A DNA stretch of 64,000 bases from Limnomonas spitsbergensis (Eukaryota; Chlorophyta; Chlorophyceae; Chlamydomonadales). The position numbers and the translations under genes were made by a program. This document shows, piece after piece, positions 36,401 to 47,062 of this stretch. The notes under the pieces are model-generated. The model searched no databases and had not been told where the DNA came from. It saw nothing but the letters and a program-made list of their open reading frames with translations. Location: contig JAYJMM010000109.1 in the NCBI GenBank assembly GCA_037349105.1, forward strand, positions 3,738,001 to 3,802,000, given 5' to 3'. Position 1 is the first letter of the stretch, and each line of letters opens with the position of its first letter.

Positions 36401-36423
36401 GGCCAGAAAATAATGATTATTAG
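21479..36423 (+). CDS. Leishmanolysin-like (peptidase M8) type I membrane metalloprotease, 673 aa
   Basis: Zinc metalloprotease expected at the cell surface or in an endomembrane lumen. Exons: 21479-21703, 21961-22119, 22529-22630, 23798-23864, 24240-24364, 25067-25162, 25312-25362, 26024-26122, 26390-26437, 26816-26869, 26989-27077, 33069-33172, 33442-33527, 33802-33934, 34263-34378, 35095-35194, 35760-35844, 36141-36423; phases chain exactly. An N-terminal signal peptide (MRQQLLQLLLLLTL) is followed by the zinc motif HEATHSIGFS (HExxHxxGF, split by an intron after HSI), the third ligand GSHWE, and the Met-turn region TLALMQDTGWY. The Cys-rich C-terminal part holds an EGF-like CDPVGAICFEGACIC segment. 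A single TM helix begins ALVIGLAVGLSVGGVLLVAG and is followed by a short basic tail ending ENNDY. Intron 11 (5,991 bp) is mostly a 26-bp minisatellite. Confidence 0.92.
22660..22815 (+). mobile_element. SINE-like dispersed repeat, copy D
   Basis: Best-preserved copy with B: CTACAATTTAGCTACATCAC, GGCCTATGGCCGTGG, GGCCAGTCAAGGTTTGGTCC, GGCCGCCCGGCGGCCCCCC, then GGTGCTTTGGCAC. It lies in intron 3 of the metalloprotease gene, about 30 nt after the exon-3 donor. Confidence 0.65.
27085..32640. repeat. ~5.5-kb 26-bp minisatellite (about 210 copies) in metalloprotease intron 11
   Basis: Head-to-tail unit GTAGACAGCGTGGGTGTGCA plus AGGCAT. The main variants are CAAGG/CAGGG, GACAGC/GATAGC, GCGTGG/GCATGG and, in a cluster near 30900-31870, GACAGGATGG; a few units lack one base. 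It starts 8 nt after the exon-11 donor (27077/27078). Distal copies decay from 32460 to 32900. Because 26 is not a multiple of three and the minus strand of the unit has no stop, all three minus frames stay open for 1,414 to 1,941 codons; these are not genes. Confidence 0.98.
34430..34860. repeat. Dispersed repeat, copy 1 (pair with 49270-49690)
   Basis: Matches 49270-49690 in the same orientation along its length. Shared landmarks in order are GGGATG-CCTGGCTTTTGTAGA, TTGTTGAGG, TTCAGAGGC-GGGG, CCTTATT-CCAG, TTTTTGTGTGTCCC, and a right-end TTGGGCGCC-ACGC-GC. It lies in an intron of the metalloprotease gene. Coding potential is degenerate and the family is unrecognised. Confidence 0.55.
35205..35535. 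repeat. ~37-bp degenerate tandem repeat beside metalloprotease exon 16
   Basis: About eight imperfect copies of GTGATGGCACGCTAGTTAGT followed by GATGACAGGCCAGAAGA. It begins about 10-30 nt after the donor of the exon ending at 35194. Confidence 0.9.
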
Positions 36424-36708
36424 AGTCAGCCCGGCAAGCTGCAAGGGGGTCCTGGATCTCATGCAGTGCCTGCTTAGTTAGGCACAAAATAGTTGACCTG
36501 GACCCATGAAGTGCAGTGTCTGTCTGGTAAAGCTTGCAGTCATGGGGACGAACTGCTCTACTAACTAAGTAGTGGTGTCTTCCAGTATCATGGCAGGCAG
36601 GCAGGCAGGTAGGCCATTTCAATTGATTCTTGATGTTGATGTTGCCATGTCACCAATGGTCAGGCAATGTCCTAAGCCCCAATCTGAGGAGCTTTTGTTT
36701 TTCTTGTG

Positions 36709-36713
36709 TGTAA
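36709..36713 (+). terminator. TGTAA polyadenylation signal, metalloprotease gene
   Basis: TGTAA 286 nt after the metalloprotease stop codon, on the sense strand. Positional assignment only. Confidence 0.4.
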
Positions 36714-37431
36714 CTGATGAGGAAGATCCATCCATCACCATGCTACCTCCCATCCAAATCTGGATGAATTTCTTTTTTATAATTTCGATGCTTAATTTCA
36801 TCATTTGTGAAACCACGGGTGTACCTTAATATATCTGTCTGACCAGTGAACACCAATGTCCTCATGATTATTGGGCTTGGTTGATTGTCCTTGAAGGGAG
36901 AAACAAATATTAATATCCAGCATACCGGTACTGTAGTCTTCTCGAAGGCTATTCAATAGTATTCAGGCCTGAAATGTTAATGAACAGGATCCTGGGGCAT
37001 AGTTTCTCATGCCTGTGAGGCAGGGCAGGCCACATTTCCGGCGCTTCGTGTCGCCAAGCGCCTGTGCATTTCTTTCAACACTGGCATAACCAACCCTGTA
37101 TCAGATGGTCATTGGGGGAGCACTTCCCATCTTTCATGGGCAGGCAGTGCTGGCCCTTGCGGTGTAATATACTCCATTGGGTGGTGCATACGGAACATTG
37201 CCCCAACATGTTGCTGGTTACAGCTCCGAAGACAGAAGATGCAGGCCTGATTGTTTGCATGATGTCAAGTACTGAAACGCTACGAGGTACCAAAATTCTT
37301 GCGTCAGCGTCCAGCCAGGACATTAACTTGGGATTCTTAGCATGGTACTAAATGCCCTGTGCCAAGTCACCGCAATCTGTTTGCAAGCATACTTGGCTGC
37401 TGTGCAATGGAAAGCAAGGAAATGCACTTAG

Positions 37432-37436
37432 TTACA
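37432..37436 (-). terminator. RPL14: TGTAA polyadenylation signal, RPL14
   Basis: TGTAA on the minus strand, 85 nt downstream of the eL14 stop codon, a typical spacing for algal genes. Confidence 0.55.
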
Positions 37437-37521
37437 ACGCTGGCTGCACTAGCTCAGCGTAGCACGGTGCGAAACAAACGACAAGGCTGGCCGAAAGACC
37501 AGAGCATCATCAAAGAGTTAG

Positions 37522-38401
37522 CTACTTTTTCTTGGTAACGGTCTTCTGGGCCACCTTCTTCATCTGGTTGATAACCTTGCGGACAACACGCGCCTTCTTC
37601 ATCTTAATCACCGTTGCTTTGAAGCGGTCAAAGTCAGACATCTTAGCCTTAGCGGCCTGGCTTGCCAACTTCTTACCCCAGGCAGAAGCTTGAAACTTGG
37701 CAAATGCACCTGATGCCAGAAGCAAACACGAAACATCAGCATGGCAGCATAACATTTTAGTGGCGCATGCAGGGCCTGACGTCATGCATGACAGGTTGCA
37801 TGGCATGTGGCGTGCACGTGCAACCTTGAAATGCCCCTTCATCTTCATCATCATCATCATACCCCACATGGCATGACTCTTGCGTACCATGACCATGAAG
37901 GGACCATGAAGGGGTCACGAAGATTCGCATGAGTAACTCAGGCCTGCCAAGACTTGAAAATATAGGAAAGCATTGTGCTATCCGATCCGCTCTCTCGCCC
38001 TCCCTTCCCCGAAAGGCTTCCCGCATGAAGCGTCGCACAGGGAACCTACCAGACTCTGTCAGCTTCGCGCCCAGGACCTTCTTGCTAGCAAGCCGTGGGA
38101 TTTCCACAGTGTGATCCGTGAGAGACAGGCGCTTGAAATTCATGATCTTACGCGTGGCATCAGGGGCATCAACCAGGGCCCTGCGTGCCAAAACGAACAG
38201 GTTGTACAACCAGCCACCCCATACTGACGGCTGAAGCCTTGGCAATATTAGAGTGAAAACAAGAAGCTGAAGTGAGTAGTTATGTTCTCATTCTTACCTG
38301 TTCTGGTCCAGGATGTCAGAGATAACCAGCAGCTTTCCGTAGTCCTCGCCATAGTTCACGAGGACCACGCGGCCAATCTCAACATGGCGCTTGTATGGCA
38401 T
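37522..38401 (-). CDS. RPL14: 60S ribosomal protein eL14 (140 aa)
   Basis: Large-subunit cytosolic ribosomal protein. Three exons on the minus strand: 38401-38298, 38180-38050, 37709-37522; 423 nt including the stop, all GT-AG. Conserved family blocks: [20 protein letters not shown] at the N-terminus, then DQNR joined to [11 protein letters not shown] across the first intron, [15 protein letters not shown], and a basic C-terminus ([32 protein letters not shown]). The length is close to the usual 130-140 aa. The start is chosen at the Met of [10 protein letters not shown], the universal position in the family; the upstream in-frame codons show no similarity. Confidence 0.96.
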
Positions 38402-39524
38402 TTTCCTATATCGAACCAAAAAGAGAGTGAAAGCTTGGGTCTCTTTAAAAAATAGGAATTTCGGAGGTTGTACTTGCCGCACCAGCAGCAGCTGTACATG
38501 CACACACTTTTGACGAGTGATGTCGTCTCTCTGCATTGCCATCACTGATGTTGACATTTACCTGCTTTTATTTCTAGGAATGTTGCTAGCATGCTCTCCT
38601 GGTGAACGCGGCCGACGAAAGCTGTCCACACCCGATCTATCATGAATCATGCCGAGTTAGAATTGATGAGCTGAAGCCATAGTTGCGCCACAAGGTTGAG
38701 CATACGACTTCACCTACACTAGTCCGATCGCTCTCTTTGGCCCGCCACGCCCATGCTCTCGACATTACCACTTAGCACTCCAATCGTTTCTAGATGCAAC
38801 GTGGAAAGGCAAGCATCTTCATTTACGTCACAGCAAACACCTGTTCAGTTAACGGAAGCCTTCACACTGCCATGCATCACTGGTCAAGGCCATCAAGGAT
38901 GTTTCATTCGATTGCATGCCATGGCACCAGCAGGGTTCATGACGTTAAACCTCTGGGCCCTGCCTAAATAAAGCTCGGCCACGTCGGCAAACAAGACGGC
39001 ACAAGAGGATAGTAAGGAAAGCAAGTTCAACCTCCAAACAACAAGAACAACAACAAAAAGGTCAGGCAAACAGTATCTCCTGCCCCTGAAGAGACTAGCC
39101 TTTGTAAAGAAACTCAACTACAAGTCCCAGAAAGCCGGAGATGTGAAGTCGTGACAAGGTAGATAGGCAGGCTGGAACAGAAATTTAAGATCAACATGGT
39201 ACCAGTGTGTCTCCTGGTGACAGAGAACGTCTCCTGTCTTGTCTCTTCACTATACACTAAAAGAAGGATCTGGAGGTCCCACCCGGATGGCCAAATGGTC
39301 ATTCAGGCATTGCCTGCTGGACAGAAAACAATGATGGGCTTTCAGCAAAGAAGTTCACAATCTGGTGACAAACAGCCAGAAGCTGCACAAGAGATGAAGA
39401 AATGAAGATGAGAGTGCTGATGTTAGTGCTGAGTGCCAGAGCATCAAGTGCCAGCAAAATGGGTGTTAATTTGTACAACAGGCCATACGACATCACGGTC
39501 ATGTCGACCCGTATGCTGATTGGT
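38402..39524. other. Intergenic region upstream of RPL14 / downstream of the phosphoesterase gene
   Basis: Both flanking genes run leftwards, so this holds the eL14 promoter and 5' UTR and the phosphoesterase 3' UTR. No convincing promoter motif; only short unsupported frames. Confidence 0.6.
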
Positions 39525-42500
39525 TTAGACCATGACCCTTTTGTCCTCCAGCTTGCGTCCACTGACTTCTGCCTTGACATTGACTGGCTTGGTGGTGATG
39601 CCCATGACGTTGCCGGCCGTGGTGATGTAGGGGCCCCAAGATGACAGCACCTCAACGTTGGCATCTTCAGGGAGGTCCTTGGCCTTCTTGAGCCACCTCT
39701 TGGCGGCAGACACGCGGCGCATCTCCCGCATGCGGTGCATCTTGTTGCGGACCACCTTGCGCCAGTACGAGCCATCCTCGTTGGGCTGCAAGGCATATAA
39801 ATAGAGATGTCATGCTGGCATTGACCATAGCTCAGGGTGTGTGCTTGGGCAGGGACATGCAGCTTCAGCCTACCCTGTGATAAACACCTCATAGACAGAT
39901 ACCGGCAGTCGGTTTTTCAGAACACGAGGTTACCGTTTATCAGCCCACCTGGATTACAGTCGCCTCGTTGGTGTCGTTGTCGAATAGCACCAGGGCATCA
40001 CCGCCCCACTCATCATCAATAACTGCAACCTGCAGGTGAAAAAGGAAGTGGTGTCATGCATGATAGGACAGGCACAGGAAACAAGTTCAGTAATCTGAGT
40101 CAGCATGTGCCTAACATGTATGGCGGAGGTGAGGATTCATAATGGCACCTATCAAGCACATCAAGGATTCCATGAACTTCCAATGCTGGATTGCCCATGT
40201 ACAGCAAGGAAAGCAGGGCTCTACACCTTGAGGGTCCCAATCGATACCTTGCGGTTGATCAGCTCATCGCGAGATACCACCATGCCTAGGGGCGCCAGGG
40301 TGCCGGGGTCGTACTCAATGATCATGCCGTTGTGGCCGCCCAGCACGCAGCCATCCTTCATGTGCCACCAGCACACGGGGTCCTTGGAGGAAAAGTCGCC
40401 CTTGAGCACGCCCTGGGGACTCTCCACGTAGCAGCCATCCTGCAAGGAGAGGATCGTGGGGGCATTCAGCAGCGGGCAGGAAGCAGGCAGGGGAACCAGA
40501 GCCAGACCGCCATTCAGCAGCCGGCAGGATGCAGGCAGAGGAACCAGAGCCAGACTAGGGTGTGCAGTGCACACTGCATAGCAGCACCATGGGCCTGGTG
40601 CCCTGGTGTTGTGCAGTTCTTGATCGATCACATGGGAAGTATCTCCCTCTCATCCTTAGCGATGACATGGAGCCTCTTCACCTTGCCCTGTGTGAGTACT
40701 TGCAAGCTCCTTGCTCCTTACAAGCTTGATTGGAGCTATCAGGGCAGTAAATTGGCTTGGCAATAGCTTGGCATAGCTGTCAGGGCAGCAAAATGACTTG
40801 GCAGTTGGCAATGCAACCCTCGATGATGTCGAAATCGGGTGGCTGTTTGAAGGTTCTTGTCTACGAATTTGAAGCGGTGCCAGCTCCCCTACTTCTCACC
40901 TCCTCTTGAGGCAGGTAGGCTGAGAACCACAGGTCGTGGTCGTAGTCCTCATGTGCGTGCGCGTAGGTCATGACGGAGCAGCCTCCCGCCTAGGCAGAGG
41001 GGAAAAAGAGGCATCAAGTGAGGCAAACATGGACTATTGCAATCTCACATATCAACATATGTCGGATATGTGAAGTTTTTTAGTCCAGCGGAGCATCAAA
41101 TTTGAATAATTTGATGCATGGAACAGGTGCCCCATCTTAAGTACGCTGACAGATGCCATAGCATGGACAAGAGTGGCTGATGAAAATCCACACAGATTTG
41201 TCTCTCTTCATACTTTGTCTGATCCAATCGCACACATGCGGGTAATGAGGTCCCCATTCTGACACGCTAGTAAATAGCGGATGCTATCCTGGCCAGGCAG
41301 GATGAGGCACCCACCAGCGCCTCGGGCGCCTCTGGGTCAAGCTCGCACTCGTCGGAGTAAGTGACAGTGGCATCCAGGCGCACAACGCCACCCTTCTTGT
41401 GGTCAATGGTGCACACCTAGCAGCAAGGTGGGGGGGACATGCACGGGGTGAGATAGGCGTTGTGAGATTGAGGCAAATCAAGGACCCCAGATCTGGACAT
41501 TAGCCCTGTCCATGCATCCCATACACTGTGCTGACATAATGAGACCGATAGTCAGACCCTCCAGGTGGCTGACGCCTGAGTCATCAGTGACGCGTCGCAC
41601 CTCAAAGCCCTGGGAGTTGCCTCGCAGGAAGCGGGAGTGGCGGCGGCCGTCGCGGGAGGAGCGGGCGGTCATGACGCCAGTCTGAGCGAAGATGCACGAG
41701 CCGCGGTTGTTGCCACCAGGGAAGGTGATGGAGTCCTTGGAGGGTCAAACAGGACAAAATGTCAGGCCATGTTGGATGCCACTCAATGCACAGGCAGAAG
41801 TCTTCTGATTCCCTTGCACCATGGCTGTAAATGCCGAATAGAGAAGCTATGATTAATATAAGACACTACCGTACATTTGCTTTGCCTTCCCTCAAGATTT
41901 CGTTGTTTGGTGTTGAGGGATCCATGAATGAACTTATGATCGACCGTCAGTGCCAATCTTCAGTCAGAGATTGAAAGTTTTGATCGATTATTTGCTATGA
42001 GGGCAACATTAAAAGAAACCGTTTTATCATACCTGAGGGAAGGCAAATTAAATCTACGGTACCATTAGAAAACTGGAAGGCAGACTAAGATATGAGGCAG
42101 TCGGGGAAAAGAGCGAGCATGCACCTGGTAGTCGTGCGACAGATGGAAGTGCCCGCTGAACCAGGCCTTGATCTGGGGGTTGGCGCGAACAGTCTTGATG
42201 TAGCGCTTGGACTGCACAGGGTCGTTGTGGTTGAGCCAGCAGCAGCCGTTCACAACGTGGCACTCCTGCGGATCAAACACCGGAATTCAAATTGTGAGCG
42301 GACCCAGACGCAAAACACTGAAATGGGTCATATTATGGCTGGGCCAGCAGCAGCCGTTCACAACGTGGCACTCCTGCAAAACCAGTATTCAGTGTCAGAG
42401 CGGATCGCAATATGCCGGACGTTAGCCCCCTGCTTAGACAATGGATGGGTTCCCTGTGGTGGAGTCAGCAGCAGCTGTTCACAATGCAGCTGTTTCCAGC

Positions 42501-45500
42501 TGTGGCGTGCCATATGGCAATACGGCATACTTGAAACGCGCACAAAAGTGGTGTACAGGCAACGAGCTGGCAGGCCAAGAGCAGAAACAGGACTGCAAGG
42601 GTCGAACCATGCTTGGCTCATTTGCCATTTGCATAAATCCTGCTGATCCTGCTTTCAGTCCTTTCAGAACAAAAGTATAAGCGCGCAGTCCCCCCCAGAA
42701 TGCATGACATGGCTAGCATCCCGAGCCCTGCCTAAAAGGGGTAGGTGCTCACACCACCTCCTCTGTATGCTGGTTAGGAGGCGCCCATCCCTGATCAGAA
42801 TGATCCCCATCCTGCCTGCTCCTCCATCCCCCACCAGCCAGGCAGCCTCACGGCTCACCTGCAGCACTCGCAGGCCTGAACCAATGATGGGTGCATGAGA
42901 GAAGCAGAAGATGCTCCAGCCCTCATCAGCAGGGTGCTCGCTGATTGTCTTCTCAAACCTGAAGAGTTCAGGGGTTCCAATTGGGGGGTCCAAGTTGCCG
43001 GGAGGCTGGATGGGGAGGTCGGTCATCAGGGCCTTTAATATGCATGCCTTGCTGTGAGCAGCCTCGCGATGAATGCAGCAAGTTATTTGTTTCATAACCC
43101 CCTCTCAATCAATGCAGCAAGATATTTGTTTCATAACCCCCCTCTCAATCAATGCAGCAAGTTATTTGTTTCATAACCCCCCCTCAATCAATGCAGCAAG
43201 CTATTTGTTTCATAACCCCCTCTCAATCAATGCAGCAAGTTATTTGTTTCATAACCCCCCTCTCGATCAATGCAGCAAGTTATTTGTTTCATAACCCCCC
43301 TCTCAATCAATGCAGCAAGTTATTTGTTTCATAACCCCCCCTCAATCAATGCAGCAAGTTATTTGTTTCATAACCCCCCCTCAATCAATGCAGCAAGTTA
43401 TTTGTTTCATAACCCCCCCTCAATCAATGCAGCAAGTTATTTGTTTCATAACCCCCCCTCAATCAATGCAGCAAGTTATTTGTTTCATAACCCCCCCTCA
43501 ATCAATGCAGCAAGTTATTTGTTTCATAACCCCCCTCTCAATCAATGCAGCAAGTTATTTGTTTCAAACCCCCCCCCTCAATCAATGCAGCAAGTTATTT
43601 GTTTCATAACCCCCCTCTCGATCAATGCAGCAAGTTATTTGTTTCATAACCCCCTTCCTCAATCAATGCAGCAAGTTATTTGTTTTATAACCCCCCTCTC
43701 AATCAATGCAGCAAGTTATTTGTTTCATAACCCCCCCTCAATCAATGCAGCAAGTTATTTGTTTCATAACCCCCTCTCAATCAATGCAGCAAGTTATTTG
43801 TTTTATAACCCCTCTCAATCAATGCAGCAAGTTATTTGTTTCATAACCCCCTCTCAATCAATGCAGCAAGTTATTTGTTTCATAACCCCCCTCTCAATCA
43901 ATGCAGCAAGTTATTTGTTTCATAACCCCCCCTCAATCAATGCAGCAAGTTATTTGTTTCATAACCCCCCCCTCAATCAATGCAGCAAGTTATTTGTTTC
44001 ATAACCCCCTCTCAATCAATGCAGCAAGTTATTTGTTTCATAACCCCCTCTCAATCAATGCAGCAAGTTATTTGTTTCATAACCCCCCTCTCAATCAATG
44101 CAGCAAGTTATTTGTTTCATAACCCCCTCTCAATCAATGCAGCAAGTTATTTGTTTCATAACCCCCCTCTCAATCAATGCAGCAAGTTATTTGTTTCATA
44201 ACCCCCTCTCAATCAATGCAGCAAGTTATTTGTTTCATAACCCCCCTCTCAATCAATGCAGCAAGTTATTTGTTTCATAACCCCCTCTCAATCAATGCAG
44301 CAAGTTATTTGTTTCATAACCCCCTCTCAATCAATGCAGCAAGTTATTTGTTTCATAACCCCCTCTCAATCAATGCAGCAAGTTCTTTGTTTCATAACCC
44401 CCCTCTCAATCAATGCAGCAAGTTATTTGTTTCATAACCCCCTCTCAATCAATGCAGCAAGTTATTTGTTTCATAACCCCCCTCTCAATCAATGCAGCAA
44501 GTTATTTGTTTCATAACCCCCTCTCAATCAATGCAGCAAGTTATTTGTTTCATAACCCCCCTCTCAATCAATGCAGCAAGTTATTTGTTTCATAACCCCC
44601 TCTCAATCAATGCAGCAAGTTATTTGTTTCATAACCCCCTCTCAATCAATGCAGCAAGTTATTTGTTTCATAACCCCCCCTCAATCAATGCAGCAAGCTA
44701 TTTGTTTCATAACACGGCTCTCACCAATCAATTTGCTCGGCGTCGCAAGCCACCTCATGGGAGGTGTATGGTGCGTCACGGAAGCATGTAGAACCAAGGC
44801 CGACAAGCAGCACCTGGGGGGGAAAGGCAGGGAACAAGGGGGGGGGCAATGGGCGGGGAGCAAGGAGGGGGGGCGATGGGCAGGGTGCAAGGGAGGGGGC
44901 GATGGGTAGGGAGCAAGAGAGGGGGCGATGGGCAGGGAGCAAGAGAGGGGGCGATGGGCAGGGAGCAAGGGGGAGGCGATGGGCAGGGAGCAAGGGGGGC
45001 GATGGGCAGGGAGCAAGGGAGGGGGCGATGGGCAGGGGCAAGGGAGGGGGCGATGGGCAGGGAGCAAGGGGGGGCAGTGGGCAGGGAGCAAGGGAGGGCA
45101 ATGGGCAAGGAGCAAGGGGGGGCAGTGGGCAGGGAGCAAGGGAGGGAGCGACGGGCAGGCAGCAAGAGAGGGGGCGATGGGCGGGGAGCAAGGAGGGGGG
45201 GCGATGGGCAGGGTGCAAGGGAGGGGGCGATGGGTAGGGAGCAAGAGAGGGGGCGATGGGCAGGAGCAAGAGAGGGGGCGATGGGCAGGGAGCAAGGGGG
45301 AGGCGATGGGCAGGGAGCAAGGGGGGGGGGAGTGGGCAGGAGCAAGGAAGGGGGCGATGGGCAGGGAGCAAGGGGGGGCAGTGGGCAGGGAGCAAGGGAG
45401 GGCAATGGGCAAGGAGCAAGGAGGGGCAGTGGGCAGGGAGCAAGGGAGGGGGCGACGGGCAGGGAGCAAGGGGGGGGGCAGTGGGCAGGGAGCAAGGGAG

Positions 45501-47062
45501 GGGGTGATAGGCAGGGAGCAAGGGAGGGGGCGACGGGCAGGGAGCAAGGGGGGGGGCAGTGGGCAGGGAGAAAGGGAGGGGGTGATGGGCAGGGAGCAAG
45601 GTGTGCGAGCTGGGCGTCAATTTGCCCAGCATGCACAGGTGGGCTTACCTTGGGGGCCACCACATGTGCAAATTGAGGCGTCTTCTTGCCCAAGATGCGC
45701 AGGTATGCCTCCAGATTCTCCTTATCAGTCTTGAACTCATCAATACCCTTAGGGGGGAACAGTTGGGTGCGGAGGGGAGATGTTGACAGTGGTCGTGATG
45801 ACCACGAAATAGGGGTCCAGATATATATTGGAAATTATGGATGTGATTATGCTGACAGGGTCGGGTACGTCGTGTGTACTGCCTGATGGTGTATTATGGT
45901 TTTGCACCTGTCTGGCCCGTGTTTGGTTTCAGTTCTGTACTGCCTGTCTTGCATTCAGGTTGTGTACTGCCTAGCTCGTGATTGGTGTCATTTGTGAACT
46001 ACCTATATTGGATTCATGTCGTGTACTTATCTACGTCGCTCGCAGGCTCACCATGCCCCAGTCAGGCTGATCGTGACAAGGCCTTGCCAACCCTTAGGCG
46101 TGGGACTCCTGCACTGACAGGAGCCCTGAGCGCTCAGTTACCTCGAGGTCGTGGTTTCCTCCCACGATGTCGAAGGGCTGCTCGAAGCCATCGAGGAACT
46201 CGCGCACCAGCTTGAAGCAGTCCGAGGTGCCGGCATACAGCTGCTTGGTCTGGGTGCAGTCCTTTGACTCGCCCAAGTCCCCGAGGGAGACCTGCAGGGT
46301 GGGATGGCACAGGGGGGCCGTCAGGGCCATTGTTGAAGCTGTGCTTAAACCAGGTCACTGGGGCATGGCATGGCTACTGCAACTGGAGCAGATGGGGGGC
46401 AACTGATACTGGCGAAGGTGGCAATCATAATTTAACAATTGAACCTTAATTTAACAGGGCAATGTTGTACCATGGGAGCGGGTAGAAGAGGAGCGAACAA
46501 GGTCCCAATTTTCCACGAGCCTTTCCAAGATTACCCCTCCCCAAAGTCCTTATCCTTCAGGCAGGTGACCTGCCGCAGGTCATGCCCTGCTGACACAGCC
46601 ATCCCTCGTCCGATCGTCTCAATGTAATCCCCCCCTGAGCTTGGAGCCTCAAAGCCCCTTCCCCATTCTGCGCACCACAAATGTGTTCTCCTCCTTTGCG
46701 AGTGCGGCCTTCATATGCTCACGGCCCTCATAGGAGTGCTCCAGATCACGGGGATCCATGTGCAGGTCCCCTAGAATGCCCAGGGCGAAGTTGGTGGGGT
46801 CGCCCTTCGTGAAGGTGAGCCGCGTGGGCTCGACGCCGCTGGTGCCTGGGCGAGCGCCGTTAACGATCACGCTGCGCCTGCTGGTGGACGCGGTGCTCAT
46901 TCTGGGGCGGGCGAGCTGAGGGGATGCGACGGGAATGACGTGGGTCTGGAAGCGAGTGGGGGCCCCGAGGCGAGAGGCCGGGGCAACCGAGGCCTGACAG
47001 CGAGCGCCCTTCGTCTTACCCGCACTGCGGACTGCAGGGGAGCGCTGTGCGAGGGCGTTCAT
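39525..47062 (-). CDS. Plastid-targeted calcineurin-like metallophosphoesterase (608 aa)
   Basis: Predicted two-metal phosphoesterase; substrate unknown. Exons on the minus strand: 47062-46676, 46291-46142, 45747-45649, 44813-44725, 42958-42859, 42265-42125, 41735-41601, 41416-41315, 40989-40900, 40439-40248, 40029-39949, 39785-39525. The total is 1,827 nt and every phase closes. All calcineurin-like metal blocks are visible: GDLHMDP, GDLGES, GGNHDLE, FCFSHAP and GHFHLSHDY. Other conserved stretches are FRDAPYTSHEV and WWHMKDGCVLGGHNGMI. The first 65 residues are rich in Ala, Ser, Arg and Thr with few acidic residues, typical of a chloroplast transit peptide. The C-terminal 80 residues are strongly basic. 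Its introns hold two large minisatellites and a duplicated splice acceptor. Confidence 0.92.
42265..42497 (-). repeat. Repeated 3' splice site plus start of phosphoesterase exon 6
   Basis: The acceptor CAG plus GAGTGCCACGTTGTGAACGG at the true exon 6 (42265) recurs 108 bp upstream in sense (42373). A third, diverged copy lies near 42495 (core TGTGAACAGCTGCTGCTG). Translation from the second copy runs 108 nt in frame but meets a stop, so only the 42265 acceptor gives a full protein. Confidence 0.85.
43068..44716 (-). repeat. 39/40-bp minisatellite, about 42 copies, derived from an exon-intron boundary
   Basis: Plus-strand unit: CAATCAATGCAGCAAGTTAT, TTGTTTCATAA, then five to eight C with an optional CTCT. 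The right end merges with the 3' end of phosphoesterase exon 4. In sense direction the exon end ATTGATTG, donor GTGAGAG, GTTATGAAACAAATAGCTTG and CTGC is the first unit; later units keep ATTGATTGAGAG but have lost the GT. The array fills most of intron 4. Confidence 0.97.
44818..45602 (-). repeat. ~26-bp purine/pyrimidine minisatellite, about 29 copies, against a 3' splice site
   Basis: Plus-strand unit GGGCAGGGAGCAAGGGAGGG plus GCGAT and variants. In the sense direction this is a pyrimidine tract about 780 nt long ending in the acceptor of phosphoesterase exon 4 (44813). A higher-order copy is visible: the segment from about 44851 recurs from about 45179, 328 bp on. It produces overlapping false Gly/Arg and Pro-rich frames on both strands. 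Confidence 0.96.

Larger units (their letters stand above)
36424..37521. other. Convergent 3' region between metalloprotease and eL14 genes
   Basis: The two genes converge here, so the stretch holds both 3' UTRs plus a short spacer. It contains a (GGCA)n run at 36594-36611 and TACCGGTA at 36923. No additional gene seen. Confidence 0.6.

Noticed and set aside
43073..44909. Series of short plus-strand ORFs with QQVICFITP repeats
   Set aside because: Translations of the 39/40-bp intronic array; length changes only with the C-run and frame.
44681..45734. Gly/Arg-rich and Pro-rich ORFs of 268-305 codons on both strands
   Set aside because: Purine/pyrimidine minisatellite read in all frames; intronic between two phosphoesterase exons. 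Only the exon at 44813-44725 inside one of these frames is real.
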